Shown: piece by piece, positions 1 to 5,199 of the stretch
How positions within the stretch are numbered: the first letter of the stretch is position 1
Layout of the letters: each line of letters starts with the position of its first letter
Source: an uncultured Carnobacterium sp.
Lineage (GTDB): Bacteria; Bacillota; Bacilli; Lactobacillales; Aerococcaceae
NCBI GenBank assembly: GCA_905371865.1
Contig: CAJPNA010000050.1
Span: 1-8,719, forward strand
DNA length: 8,719 nt
Direction of reading: 5' to 3'
Notes under the pieces: model-generated
The model's input: only the letters and a program-made list of their open reading frames with translations
What the model was told of the DNA's origin: nothing
The model's database searches: none
Position numbers and translations under genes: made by a program

Positions 1-10
1 GTTTTGTCAT
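1..10 (-). CDS. 5' end of an unseen gene driven by tandem promoters (partial)
   Basis: On the minus strand an ATG at 10-8 opens a frame reading M-T-K before the window ends. It is preceded by a good SD (GAGGTG, minus strand, at 19-24) with a gap of about eight bases. Upstream lies an A-rich leader and then four stacked promoters, so this is probably the gene the array serves. Nothing can be said of its product from three codons. The promoter stack suggests a product needed in large amounts or under tight control, such as a structural or master regulatory protein; that is inference only. Confidence 0.6.
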
Positions 11-61
11 TTTAATACACCTCATAATTTGTTTTTTTTTGTTTCATCTCTTACATTTATT

Positions 62-99
62 ATTGTAACACATTTTCGATTTGAGTACAGACCTAAATG
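62..99 (-). promoter_or_regulatory. Tandem promoter copy 1 (proximal to the downstream gene)
   Basis: On the minus strand this copy reads AGGTCTGTACTC, 15 bp, then TACAAT (plus-strand 62-67) preceded by TG one base away, an extended -10. Transcription would start about seven bases further on, near position 55, giving a leader of about 45 nt before the ATG at position 10. No TTGACA-like -35 is present; the conserved box covers that place. Confidence 0.65.
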
Positions 100-143
100 C
101 AAATTTTTTCAACTTTTTTCTAGTTGACTTATTGACATTTATA

Positions 144-181
144 AGTATACCACATTTCAAAATTGAGTACAGACCTAAATG
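144..181 (-). promoter_or_regulatory. Tandem promoter copy 2
   Basis: Same design: conserved AGGTCTGTACTC box (minus strand), 15-bp spacer ending in TGG, then TATACT (plus-strand 144-149), an extended -10. This copy lacks the TGTAAGAGA sequence that the other three tandem copies carry after the -10, and it is 82 bp from copy 1 rather than 70-72. It may therefore be the most diverged member downstream of its start site. Confidence 0.65.
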
Positions 182-213
182 TAAAAAATTTATTTGTATC
201 TCTTACAATTATT

Positions 214-251
214 ATTGTATCACATTTTCAATTTGAGTACAGACCTAAATG
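214..251 (-). promoter_or_regulatory. Tandem promoter copy 3
   Basis: Minus strand: AGGTCTGTACTC box, 15-bp spacer ending TGTGA, then TACAAT (plus-strand 214-219), an extended -10 TGATACAAT. An AT-rich tract lies directly upstream of the box (minus-strand sense) and could act as an UP-like element. Confidence 0.65.
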
Positions 252-285
252 TAAGAAATTTTTATTTTTCTCTCTTACAAATATG

Positions 286-323
286 ATTATAGCACATTCA
301 CAATTTGAGTACAGACCTAACTG
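286..323 (-). promoter_or_regulatory. Tandem promoter copy 4 (perfect extended -10)
   Basis: Minus strand: AGGTCTGTACTC box, 15-bp spacer, then TGCTATAAT, which matches the extended -10 consensus exactly (TATAAT is plus-strand 286-291). The box is followed on the plus strand by CTG instead of ATG, so conservation stops at the core box. This supports the core, rather than the flank, being the recognised part. Confidence 0.7.
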
Positions 324-349
324 TAAAAAAAATTTACGCCTACATATTT

Positions 350-358
350 ATTATATCA
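350..358 (-). promoter_or_regulatory. -10-only promoter-like element upstream of the array
   Basis: Minus strand TGATATAAT is a perfect extended -10 (TATAAT is plus-strand 350-355). It lies 64 bp upstream of the copy 4 -10, close to the array period, and retains the preceding GTGTGA. The conserved box expected at about 373-384 is absent; that place is occupied by the methyltransferase terminator and its U-tract. It is either an eroded fifth copy or a constitutive promoter read by the housekeeping sigma factor. A weak -35 (TTGTTT, 18-bp spacing) is present. Confidence 0.4.
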
Positions 359-370
359 CACTTGTGAATA

Positions 371-405
371 ACAAAACAATACCAATTTACCGAAATTTCG
401 GTATT
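371..405 (-). terminator. Rho-independent terminator overlapping the methyltransferase stop
   Basis: On the minus strand AATACC (plus 400-405) pairs with GGTATT (378-383), and AATTT (393-397) pairs with AAATT (384-388). The loop is CGGT and there is a two-base bulge. The tail after the stem is GTTTTGTT. The hairpin starts inside the last codons of the methyltransferase gene and includes its stop. An alternative fold is the 16-bp palindrome built on CCGAAATTTCGG in the same place. Confidence 0.55.
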
Positions 406-1202
406 TTCATGAGTGTCAATATACTTTTTGTATGTTGTGGTAGCTCATCAATCAAGAAATATTTTTGTAAGTGTGGTAAATATGTCTCATCGTACTCATT
501 ACATGAATCGTCATATACTACAGTATCTGGTTCTATAGCTTCTTTTACGATGTTAAACGCTGTAATCATTGACGTGTAAGTCTCACGACTCTCACGCTCA
601 AGTGCGTCGACACCCCACGTGACATGGAACATGATTTGCAACATGTCGAATTCCGTCGCTGTCACCACGTATTTACTCGTGTCGATTTCAAACCATTGGA
701 TAATGTTATTTTTCATCAATGCATCACACCATTTACGAATCTCCACAAGTTTCTCCATTCTAAATGGTACAGATTTACGTGTTAATTCGTTATCTTGTTG
801 TTTAGTGAAATCCCAGTCTCGAATCACAATCTTACCATATTGTTTTAAAGTGTCCATTAAGTTTCTTACTATAGTAGTATATTCCGATTCCGTCTTGTAA
901 GAAATGAGTTCATGGAATACACTTGAAGCAAAAATCACATCATAGTATTCTACTTTATCCGTCAAGTCTGTTATACATGTCGTACCATTTGCAATCAACT
1001 GTCGGTTTACCGTCGGTGATATGTCGTATGCGTGATATATGACACCACGTTTTTCGATTTGATGGATAAACTCTGGTGAGAATCCAGAACCAAAATCTAA
1101 TAATTTCATACCGGGTTCTAAATATGGTAGCACAGCATGTAACTTTGCTTGTACGGTCTGATTCATCCGTTCTTGATAAGTTGTATTTAAGTGATTATCC
1201 AC
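387..1202 (-). CDS. Class I SAM-dependent methyltransferase, substrate unknown
   Basis: A 271-residue protein with a Rossmann-type SAM-binding fold. Motif I is LLDFGSGFS (residues 34-42), followed by an acidic residue at the end of strand 2 (YHAYD, D60), which in this superfamily binds the SAM ribose. DVIFASSVFHEL (88-99) fits the strand 4 region and LKQYGKIVIRDWDF (119-132) fits strand 5. The first 30 residues and the part after 140 have no motif I recognise, so the substrate (small molecule, lipid, RNA or protein) is open. No DNA-methyltransferase catalytic motif such as DPPY is visible. The start is a GTG at 1202 with a perfect SD, GGAGG (plus 1210-1214), seven bases away. The gene stands alone between two terminators, separate from operon B, which suggests its own regulation. 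Confidence 0.8.
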   Translation of the reverse strand: MDNHLNTTYQERMNQTVQAKLHAVLPYLEPGMKLLDFGSGFSPEFIHQIEKRGVIYHAYDISPTVNRQLIANGTTCITDLTDKVEYYDVIFASSVFHELISYKTESEYTTIVRNLMDTLKQYGKIVIRDWDFTKQQDNELTRKSVPFRMEKLVEIRKWCDALMKNNIIQWFEIDTSKYVVTATEFDMLQIMFHVTWGVDALERESRETYTSMITAFNIVKEAIEPDTVVYDDSCNEYDETYLPHLQKYFLIDELPQHTKSILTLMKIPKFR

Positions 1203-1218
1203 TTCAATTCCTCCAATG

Positions 1219-1239
1219 TAAATATAAAGTTTATATTTA
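1219..1239. promoter_or_regulatory. 21-bp perfect palindrome upstream of the methyltransferase
   Basis: A 10-1-10 inverted repeat: TAAATATAAA, a central G, then TTTATATTTA. It ends five bases before the methyltransferase SD, between that gene and the operon B terminator. The size and place fit an operator for a dimeric repressor or a 5' UTR hairpin controlling access to the SD. Its all-AT arms mean chance is a real alternative in this AT-rich DNA. No convincing -35/-10 pair is visible in the short gap. Confidence 0.35.
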
Positions 1240-1253
1240 TCTGTAATATAGAA

Positions 1254-1279
1254 GAAAAAGCTAGAAAACTAGCTTTTTC
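1254..1279 (-). terminator. Strong intrinsic terminator of operon B
   Basis: A perfect 11-bp stem (GAAAAAGCTAG / CTAGCTTTTTC) with a four-base AAAA loop on the plus strand. In the minus-strand transcript it ends in CUUUUUCUUCU. It follows the stop of the two-helix membrane protein gene by about ten bases. The symmetrical A and T tracts allow function in both directions, though no plus-strand gene needs it here. Confidence 0.85.
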
Positions 1280-1288
1280 AAATTAATG

Positions 1289-1819
1289 TTATTCATTATC
1301 TAGTTGATTGATTTTACTCGCAACATATGACGTGCCAGCTGTGCGACCACCACGAGTGACAGCATTAACAATCCAATGAGGACCGCTTTCAATGTCATAA
1401 TAAACCTCTCGTTCCACTTTACGAGAACCAATCCACGGTTGACGTGCACGAGTTCGTTTACTTGAGTGACCACGTAGCTTAGAATATTTACGACCATTGG
1501 ATTTAATTTGAACGAAATCATCTTCGATGTGGGTTGCAACAATCGGTTCATCATATACGTTCTCAATCTCAACTGCCACTTGCTCAATATCATCAACATC
1601 TTTTGGCACAAATTGTCGATTTTCCTCTGTCCCGAAAACCATGTCACCAACCTTAATCATTGTAAAAATACTTACGATGTATGATATGGTCAATGCAATT
1701 ATCGCATACATCTTGTTTGGTGGGTCAGCTAGTAGAAGATACGAACATAAAATTAAATTTGCCCACAAAATGAACAAAATCAACTTCAATACTAATCTAT
1801 TTTTATCAGATTTCATCAT
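1289..1819 (-). CDS. Small membrane protein, two N-terminal helices, basic cytoplasmic-type tail
   Basis: A 176-residue protein I do not recognise. Two hydrophobic segments (about residues 9-30 and 37-56) are joined by a short polar turn (ADPPNK), so both ends should face the same side. An acidic stretch follows (about 74-101), then a strongly basic segment (about 109-134, including GHSSKRTRARQ) and a glycine-rich piece near 155-163. The last gene of operon B, it overlaps the DivIVA-like gene by four bases (ATGA), so translation is probably coupled. A second ATG follows the first, so the true start may be one codon later; the SD-like AAGAAGG lies inside the preceding gene. Coupling to a DivIVA-like partner suggests, without proof, that the two act together at the membrane. 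Confidence 0.75.
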   Translation of the reverse strand: MMKSDKNRLVLKLILFILWANLILCSYLLLADPPNKMYAIIALTISYIVSIFTMIKVGDMVFGTEENRQFVPKDVDDIEQVAVEIENVYDEPIVATHIEDDFVQIKSNGRKYSKLRGHSSKRTRARQPWIGSRKVEREVYYDIESGPHWIVNAVTRGGRTAGTSYVASKINQLDNE

Positions 1820-2565
1820 TGACCTTCTTTCAGCTTAGATTCTTCTTCTGCAATACTAGCTCTAGCTTTTGCAATCATTGCTGCAACATCGATGTGTCCT
1901 GTTGATGTAGCGAGACGAAAGTCATCATTTTTAATGATTTCGATAGATTCAACTTCAACTTTTTCTTCAACCTCTACTTCACTATCCTTAGTTTCTGGAC
2001 CAATGGAAACAACATCAGTTACATCAGACCATTTTGATTCAGATAATGTATCTAACAATTCTTTTGAATGTTTTTCTACAGTGTTTTTCCAAGCATCTAC
2101 TTTCAATTGTAGTTGTAGTTGGTCTTGTACGATACGTTCTTTCTCAACTGTCGCATCATCTACAAGTTTTTTAGCGAAGTCCTTAGCTTGTTGTTTTTCA
2201 CGAAGTGCCACTTCATTTGCATTCTGTACGATTTTCGATGCATCTAGTTGAGCCTTGTCGAGTTTCGCTTTACATTCCTCACCAGCTTTTGCTTTAATAT
2301 GAGATGCTTCTTCCTCAGCTTGCTTGATAATTTCTTTTGCTTTAGCATCAGCTTCACTTAGAATTTTTAAAATAGCTTTTTCGGAATCGTCATATTTAGC
2401 AGCTTTTTCTTTATAACCATTTTCCTCAAAATCTTTTACGATTTTTTCATAATCTTCCAATTGTTTCTTTACATCATTTTCCAAGTAATGATTCACCTCG
2501 GATTTGTTATAACCGAATAACGAACGACTGAATACCTTACCTAAAATTTCTGTGGATTTTACCAT
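1816..2565 (-). CDS. DivIVA-domain coiled-coil protein
   Basis: A 249-residue protein. Residues 12-29, FSRSLFGYNKSEVNHYLE, match the DivIVA/GpsB N-terminal signature (F-x-x-x-x-x-GY-x-x-x-EV-x-x-x-L). In known members this domain binds membranes or partner proteins at division septa and poles. Residues about 30-180 are a long charged coiled coil with repeated A/E/K heptads, as in DivIVA. An acidic linker (about 190-208) and a conserved-looking tail (GHIDVAAMIAKARASIAEEE) follow. The start has an excellent SD (AAGGAGAG), overlapping the stop of the gene before. Chromosomal DivIVA lies next to ylm/sep genes; here it sits with a primase-like gene and a membrane protein. An element-encoded role in positioning, segregation or transfer-apparatus placement is possible, but that is inference. 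A generic coiled-coil protein is the alternative. Confidence 0.75.
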   Translation of the reverse strand: MVKSTEILGKVFSRSLFGYNKSEVNHYLENDVKKQLEDYEKIVKDFEENGYKEKAAKYDDSEKAILKILSEADAKAKEIIKQAEEEASHIKAKAGEECKAKLDKAQLDASKIVQNANEVALREKQQAKDFAKKLVDDATVEKERIVQDQLQLQLKVDAWKNTVEKHSKELLDTLSESKWSDVTDVVSIGPETKDSEVEVEEKVEVESIEIIKNDDFRLATSTGHIDVAAMIAKARASIAEEESKLKEGQ

Positions 2566-2579
2566 TTAAAAATCTCTCC

Positions 2580-2954
2580 TTACTTCTTAATAATATTAAT
2601 GATAGTAGCATCATTTAACAACTTGAAATCTTGTATCAATTGAAACAACATACATTTATCCTCGATACCACTCACTTCTTTATTATACAACGATAATGGG
2701 TCTGAACACAATAGTTTCCACACTTTAAATGCATCATCATTTAACACAATTGCGAATTCATGTGTTGTCTTTGAGCTTGCTTTCTCAAAGAAGCGGTCTA
2801 ATTCTAATTTCAATACATTATTCCAGAACCAAATAGCTCTATTACCATTGAATTCTTGTTTCATTTCTCGAACAACTTCGAATGTGACGTCCGTTTCTGT
2901 GTTAGTGATTTCAATAATATTTGATGTTTCATCTTTATTCTCATATCGTAACAT
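2580..2954 (-). CDS. Hypothetical protein of about 124 residues
   Basis: I do not recognise this protein. It has no signal peptide or membrane segment and looks soluble, with a beta-like N-terminal part (IIEITNTETDVTFEVVRE) and a helical middle and end. I place the start at the ATG at 2954 because AGGAGTG sits seven bases upstream, overlapping the stop of the previous gene. The frame stays open further upstream to about 3017, but that would need an extensive overlap and has no SD. It lies inside operon B, with the DivIVA-like gene's SD overlapping its own stop, so the two are almost certainly cotranscribed. Confidence 0.7.
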   Translation of the reverse strand: MLRYENKDETSNIIEITNTETDVTFEVVREMKQEFNGNRAIWFWNNVLKLELDRFFEKASSKTTHEFAIVLNDDAFKVWKLLCSDPLSLYNKEVSGIEDKCMLFQLIQDFKLLNDATIINIIKK

Positions 2955-2964
2955 ACAATCACTC

Positions 2965-3492
2965 CTAAATGAACTTAATTGGTTTATAGTGTAAGTCCAT
3001 GTCAATGTTATCTTCATTTAACAAGTATGATTTCAATTTTTCTAACTGTGCTCTAGAATAATTCTCTGATTTATTGTGAGCTACCAAGCTGACACCTGCA
3101 AATTGTAAATCCTGAGAAATATTTCCAATTGAATATAAGAATCGTACATTGTAATACGTATCTAAATACTTAATAGAACCGTTGATTGAAAACTCGAATT
3201 TTAAGTCCTCTGGAGCTACAACGCCAACCTCACCAGAAAAAATTTGAGACATGTTTGAAACAAACAAATCAGTTCCCTTTACTGTAAATTTACGTAGTAC
3301 AGTATTTGTCTGAGCTTCACGCTCCTCACATGATTGAGTATTCTCACCTAATCGTGGAATATAGAGTCGTCGCAAATTCAACTTGTGCATATTATGCCCA
3401 TGTAGCTTTGGTAGAGTCTCTAAATTTCCTAAATCATTTCCAAAAATATCATATCCTTGAAATACTTCTTCTAAATCGTGTTCTTTAATCAT
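2965..3492 (-). CDS. Hypothetical protein of about 175 residues
   Basis: Not recognised. It is soluble, with no hydrophobic segment long enough for a membrane helix. The N-terminal part is acidic (EHDLEEVFQGYDIFGNDLG), a basic piece follows (KLNLRRLYIPRLG), and the rest alternates short predicted strands with turns. It sits directly after the primase-like gene, leaving only four bases between that stop and the ATG at 3492. The likely SD is AGGGGA at the end of the preceding gene (somewhat long spacing), helped by AGGA close to the start. A TTG at 3513 in the same frame would add seven residues but has a poorer SD. Its place behind a primase-like gene suggests an accessory to replication, though nothing in the protein itself shows this. 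Confidence 0.65.
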   Translation of the reverse strand: MIKEHDLEEVFQGYDIFGNDLGNLETLPKLHGHNMHKLNLRRLYIPRLGENTQSCEEREAQTNTVLRKFTVKGTDLFVSNMSQIFSGEVGVVAPEDLKFEFSINGSIKYLDTYYNVRFLYSIGNISQDLQFAGVSLVAHNKSENYSRAQLEKLKSYLLNEDNIDMDLHYKPIKFI

Positions 3493-3496
3493 AATC

Positions 3497-4519
3497 CTAA
3501 TTGTCCCCTTCAAACTTCACATATTGTTTCCACTCATCATAACTGAATAGTGGTTTTGCTTTATACAAGCGTTCTTCGTTACCACGAAGTGAATTTAATG
3601 TTTTATTATACTCTAATCTATTAGAGTACTCCCATTCATTCTTGGTAGCTTCATCTGTCGTAGCAGATGCAAAAATATCCATAAGAGTTAATGCCAACTC
3701 ATTAGTAATCTGTTCCATAATTTCAGCTCTTGCAACAGAGTGTACTATTTTCCAAAAATAACTGTAATCCAACATCTCGGACTCTTTTGCCAATAACTTA
3801 GCTCCTTGAATCACATGGAATCTACCCAACTTCACGTCATCATACTTAGATTTAGCTGGTATGAATTGCTTTTTCTTAGAGCGATTACTTTTAATTTTCG
3901 GATACAGTTTCCACAGTGCATTATCCAATAAACCATACTCATTATTTTCTGTGTTATCATAGATAGCATCTAATTGCTTGTCATTTGTAAATACTGGTAA
4001 GTTATGGTTAGTTGTTACTCTAAAATCATTTTTGTCAGTAGCATCCACGCCAAGTTGTTCATACAACCAAGTCATTGCTTGATGATAAGCCACATCCCCC
4101 ATAGACCTATTCGCAAATAAAACTGCCCTAAATCTTGGTTTTAGTGGATAACTAACTGTTGGATACAAAATCAACTTACATTTCAATTCCTCGCTCAATT
4201 CTAACAAACGATTTCTCACTCGATTCGACTCATCTTCCTCACCGATGTTATAGTCAGCATCAATAATTAAATATTTTTTAGTCGACCTTTGATTCAACTC
4301 AGTACGTGCTATGATGTCATCATCTTTGGTTTTCGAAATCACAGAACTACAGTAAACGACTGGTGTCAACTCCTGTTTTATTTTGTCAACATCTAACAAA
4401 TCCATGTGACCCTCTTGCAATCTCACGATAGCTGCTTGAATTGCATGATGGAAAAACTCATGGTCTGGTACGTCGATGAATGTAGCATAACCTTCATATA
4501 AATTCTTAGTAACGTACAA
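3497..4519 (-). CDS. Primase-like (archaeo-eukaryotic primase superfamily) replication protein
   Basis: A 340-residue protein. The pattern resembles AEP/prim-pol domains of plasmid and phage replication proteins. An acidic motif after a hydrophobic strand, YLIIDADYN (83-91, D-x-D), is followed by YPTVSYPLKPRFRAVLF (119-135), which fits the family's serine-then-R-x-R-V block. LGVDATDKNDFR (156-167) comes next and LPVF (174-177) closes the domain. In the family the acidic residues bind the catalytic metals. The histidine expected near the second motif is not obvious, so activity is uncertain. The C-terminal 150 residues are helical and no helicase (Walker) motif is present, so the protein is shorter than primase-helicase fusions. 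The start is TTG at 4519: an in-frame TGA directly precedes it and GAGGTG lies six bases upstream. First gene of operon B, it is driven by the boxed promoter at 4552-4589. A replication initiator without primase activity is the alternative. Confidence 0.55.
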   Translation of the reverse strand: MYVTKNLYEGYATFIDVPDHEFFHHAIQAAIVRLQEGHMDLLDVDKIKQELTPVVYCSSVISKTKDDDIIARTELNQRSTKKYLIIDADYNIGEEDESNRVRNRLLELSEELKCKLILYPTVSYPLKPRFRAVLFANRSMGDVAYHQAMTWLYEQLGVDATDKNDFRVTTNHNLPVFTNDKQLDAIYDNTENNEYGLLDNALWKLYPKIKSNRSKKKQFIPAKSKYDDVKLGRFHVIQGAKLLAKESEMLDYSYFWKIVHSVARAEIMEQITNELALTLMDIFASATTDEATKNEWEYSNRLEYNKTLNSLRGNEERLYKAKPLFSYDEWKQYVKFEGDN

Positions 4520-4551
4520 TCACATCACCTCAGTTTCATTAATTTATATTT

Positions 4552-4589
4552 AGTATATCACATTTTTCATATGAGTACAGACCTAAATG
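4552..4589 (-). promoter_or_regulatory. Boxed promoter of operon B (fifth copy of the family)
   Basis: On the minus strand the box AGGTCTGTACTC (plus 4573-4584) is followed by exactly 15 bp and then TATACT (plus 4552-4557), preceded by TG one base away. Layout, spacer length and the ATGTGA lead-in match the four tandem copies near the window start, 4 kb away. It lies just after the operon A terminator and about 30 bases before the primase-like gene's start codon. The start site should fall near 4545, leaving a leader of about 25 nt with SD GAGGTG. Confidence 0.75.
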
Positions 4590-4603
4590 ACGAAATAAAA
4601 TAA

Positions 4604-4635
4604 AAAATTGACGTTTATTTGTAAACGTCAATTTT
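4604..4635 (-). terminator. Intrinsic terminator of operon A, inside the last codons
   Basis: A perfect 14-bp stem (AAAATTGACGTTTA / TAAACGTCAATTTT) with a four-base loop. In the minus-strand transcript the stem is followed by a U-rich tail (TTTTTTATTTTATTT, counting the last stem bases). The 5' arm encodes the last residues of the four-helix membrane protein and its stop lies in the loop and 3' arm. The next promoter begins about 15 bases further on, so operons A and B are insulated. Confidence 0.85.
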
Positions 4636-5199
4636 AGTAAATCCTATTTTATATGTCTCAATCGTTCGTGTCGAGATTAAAGTCCTAGTCTGTTTGATGA
4701 TTTTACCACGTAACCACATTAGAATCAATGAAAGTGTCAAGTAAATGACTATCATCATTGTTAGAAATGATGAAATCGTAGCTACTCGATGACCCAAAGC
4801 ATCTGGATTCTGAGCAAGTGACATGTTTAAGTCCGTAAATAAATATACTGCTAAACCAATAGATGCTAATCGTGAGACCGATTGTTTTACTCTCAATTCA
4901 TATGGTAATTGGAATTTAGAATATTTTTCAATACCAGTCTCCAACAGTCGAAGTGCAATTAATCCTAAAATTAAAATCTGCACTTTAGCTACAACATTAA
5001 CATATCCTAACGTAACCAATCGGATTCCCGGAAACTGTTCATCCATGCTCCAAATCATCAAACTGAACACTAACAGTGGAATGAAACTACTAGCTATTTG
5101 ACGAATAAAATTTAAACATTCATATGTTGCAGATATTAATTTAATACGACTTGATGATTGTGTTTTTTCGACAAGTCCTCTACTATTGCTATTGTACAC
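4615..5199 (-). CDS. Four-helix integral membrane protein
   Basis: A 194-residue protein I do not recognise. Four hydrophobic segments are visible at about residues 34-51, 61-86, 108-124 and 140-163. A polar N-terminal stretch of about 30 residues and a basic C-terminal tail (from WLRGKIIKQTR) flank them. The positive charges suggest both ends are cytoplasmic. The start is GTG at 5199 with a strong SD (GGAGG) seven bases away, both lying within the preceding gene, which it overlaps by 64 bases. It is the last gene of operon A. Small polytopic proteins next to transfer-type ATPases often belong to secretion or conjugation channels, which is a contextual guess only. Confidence 0.75.
   Translation of the reverse strand: MYNSNSRGLVEKTQSSSRIKLISATYECLNFIRQIASSFIPLLVFSLMIWSMDEQFPGIRLVTLGYVNVVAKVQILILGLIALRLLETGIEKYSKFQLPYELRVKQSVSRLASIGLAVYLFTDLNMSLAQNPDALGHRVATISSFLTMMIVIYLTLSLILMWLRGKIIKQTRTLISTRTIETYKIGFTKIDVYK

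Larger units (their letters stand above)
62..323 (-). repeat. Tandem array of four promoter-bearing repeats
   Basis: Four copies of GAGTACAGACCTAAATG (plus-strand reading; the fourth has CTG for ATG) begin at 83, 165, 235 and 307, giving periods of 82, 70 and 72 bp. Similarity extends beyond the box: each copy has a CACATT block and a -10 box at a fixed distance. Three copies also share TCTCTTACA-like sequence, which would lie at the start of the transcript (minus strand TGTAAGAGA). The DNA between boxes is very AT-rich. The repeats contain no plausible gene. Each is annotated separately as a promoter. Confidence 0.85.

Noticed and set aside
83..323. CRISPR array
   Set aside because: Repeats recur every 70-82 bp, but the so-called spacers are similar to one another and contain conserved -10 boxes. 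The repeat is short and flanked by graded similarity, and no cas genes are present.
163..579. Plus-strand open frame of 138 codons
   Set aside because: It reads through the promoter repeats (giving a repeated FEYRP motif) and antisense to the methyltransferase. It has no SD and is the only plus-strand candidate in a fully minus-strand region.
387..1202. Restriction-modification or DNA methyltransferase
   Set aside because: There is no DPPY/NPPY or PCQ catalytic motif, no target-recognition domain and no neighbouring restriction gene. Only the general SAM-binding fold is supported.
1300..1650. Second minus-strand frame of 116 codons inside the two-helix membrane protein gene
   Set aside because: It is a shifted frame of the 1289-1819 gene without its own SD. 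The 1289-1819 frame has coherent membrane segments, coupling to the gene before and a terminator after its stop.
1289..1819. Lipoprotein signal in the two-helix membrane protein (LILC)
   Set aside because: The residue before the cysteine is leucine instead of G/A/S, and the segment is better explained as the first of two membrane helices.
2955..3017. Longer N-terminus for the 2580-2954 gene
   Set aside because: It would need to overlap the previous gene by about 50 bases and has no SD, whereas the ATG at 2954 has AGGAGTG at the right distance.
4508..4519. Regulatory start-stop mini-ORF (ATG TGA) just before the TTG start
   Set aside because: The ATG follows the SD with no spacing, so it is unlikely to be used. 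It mainly shows that the TTG at 4519 is the first possible start in frame.
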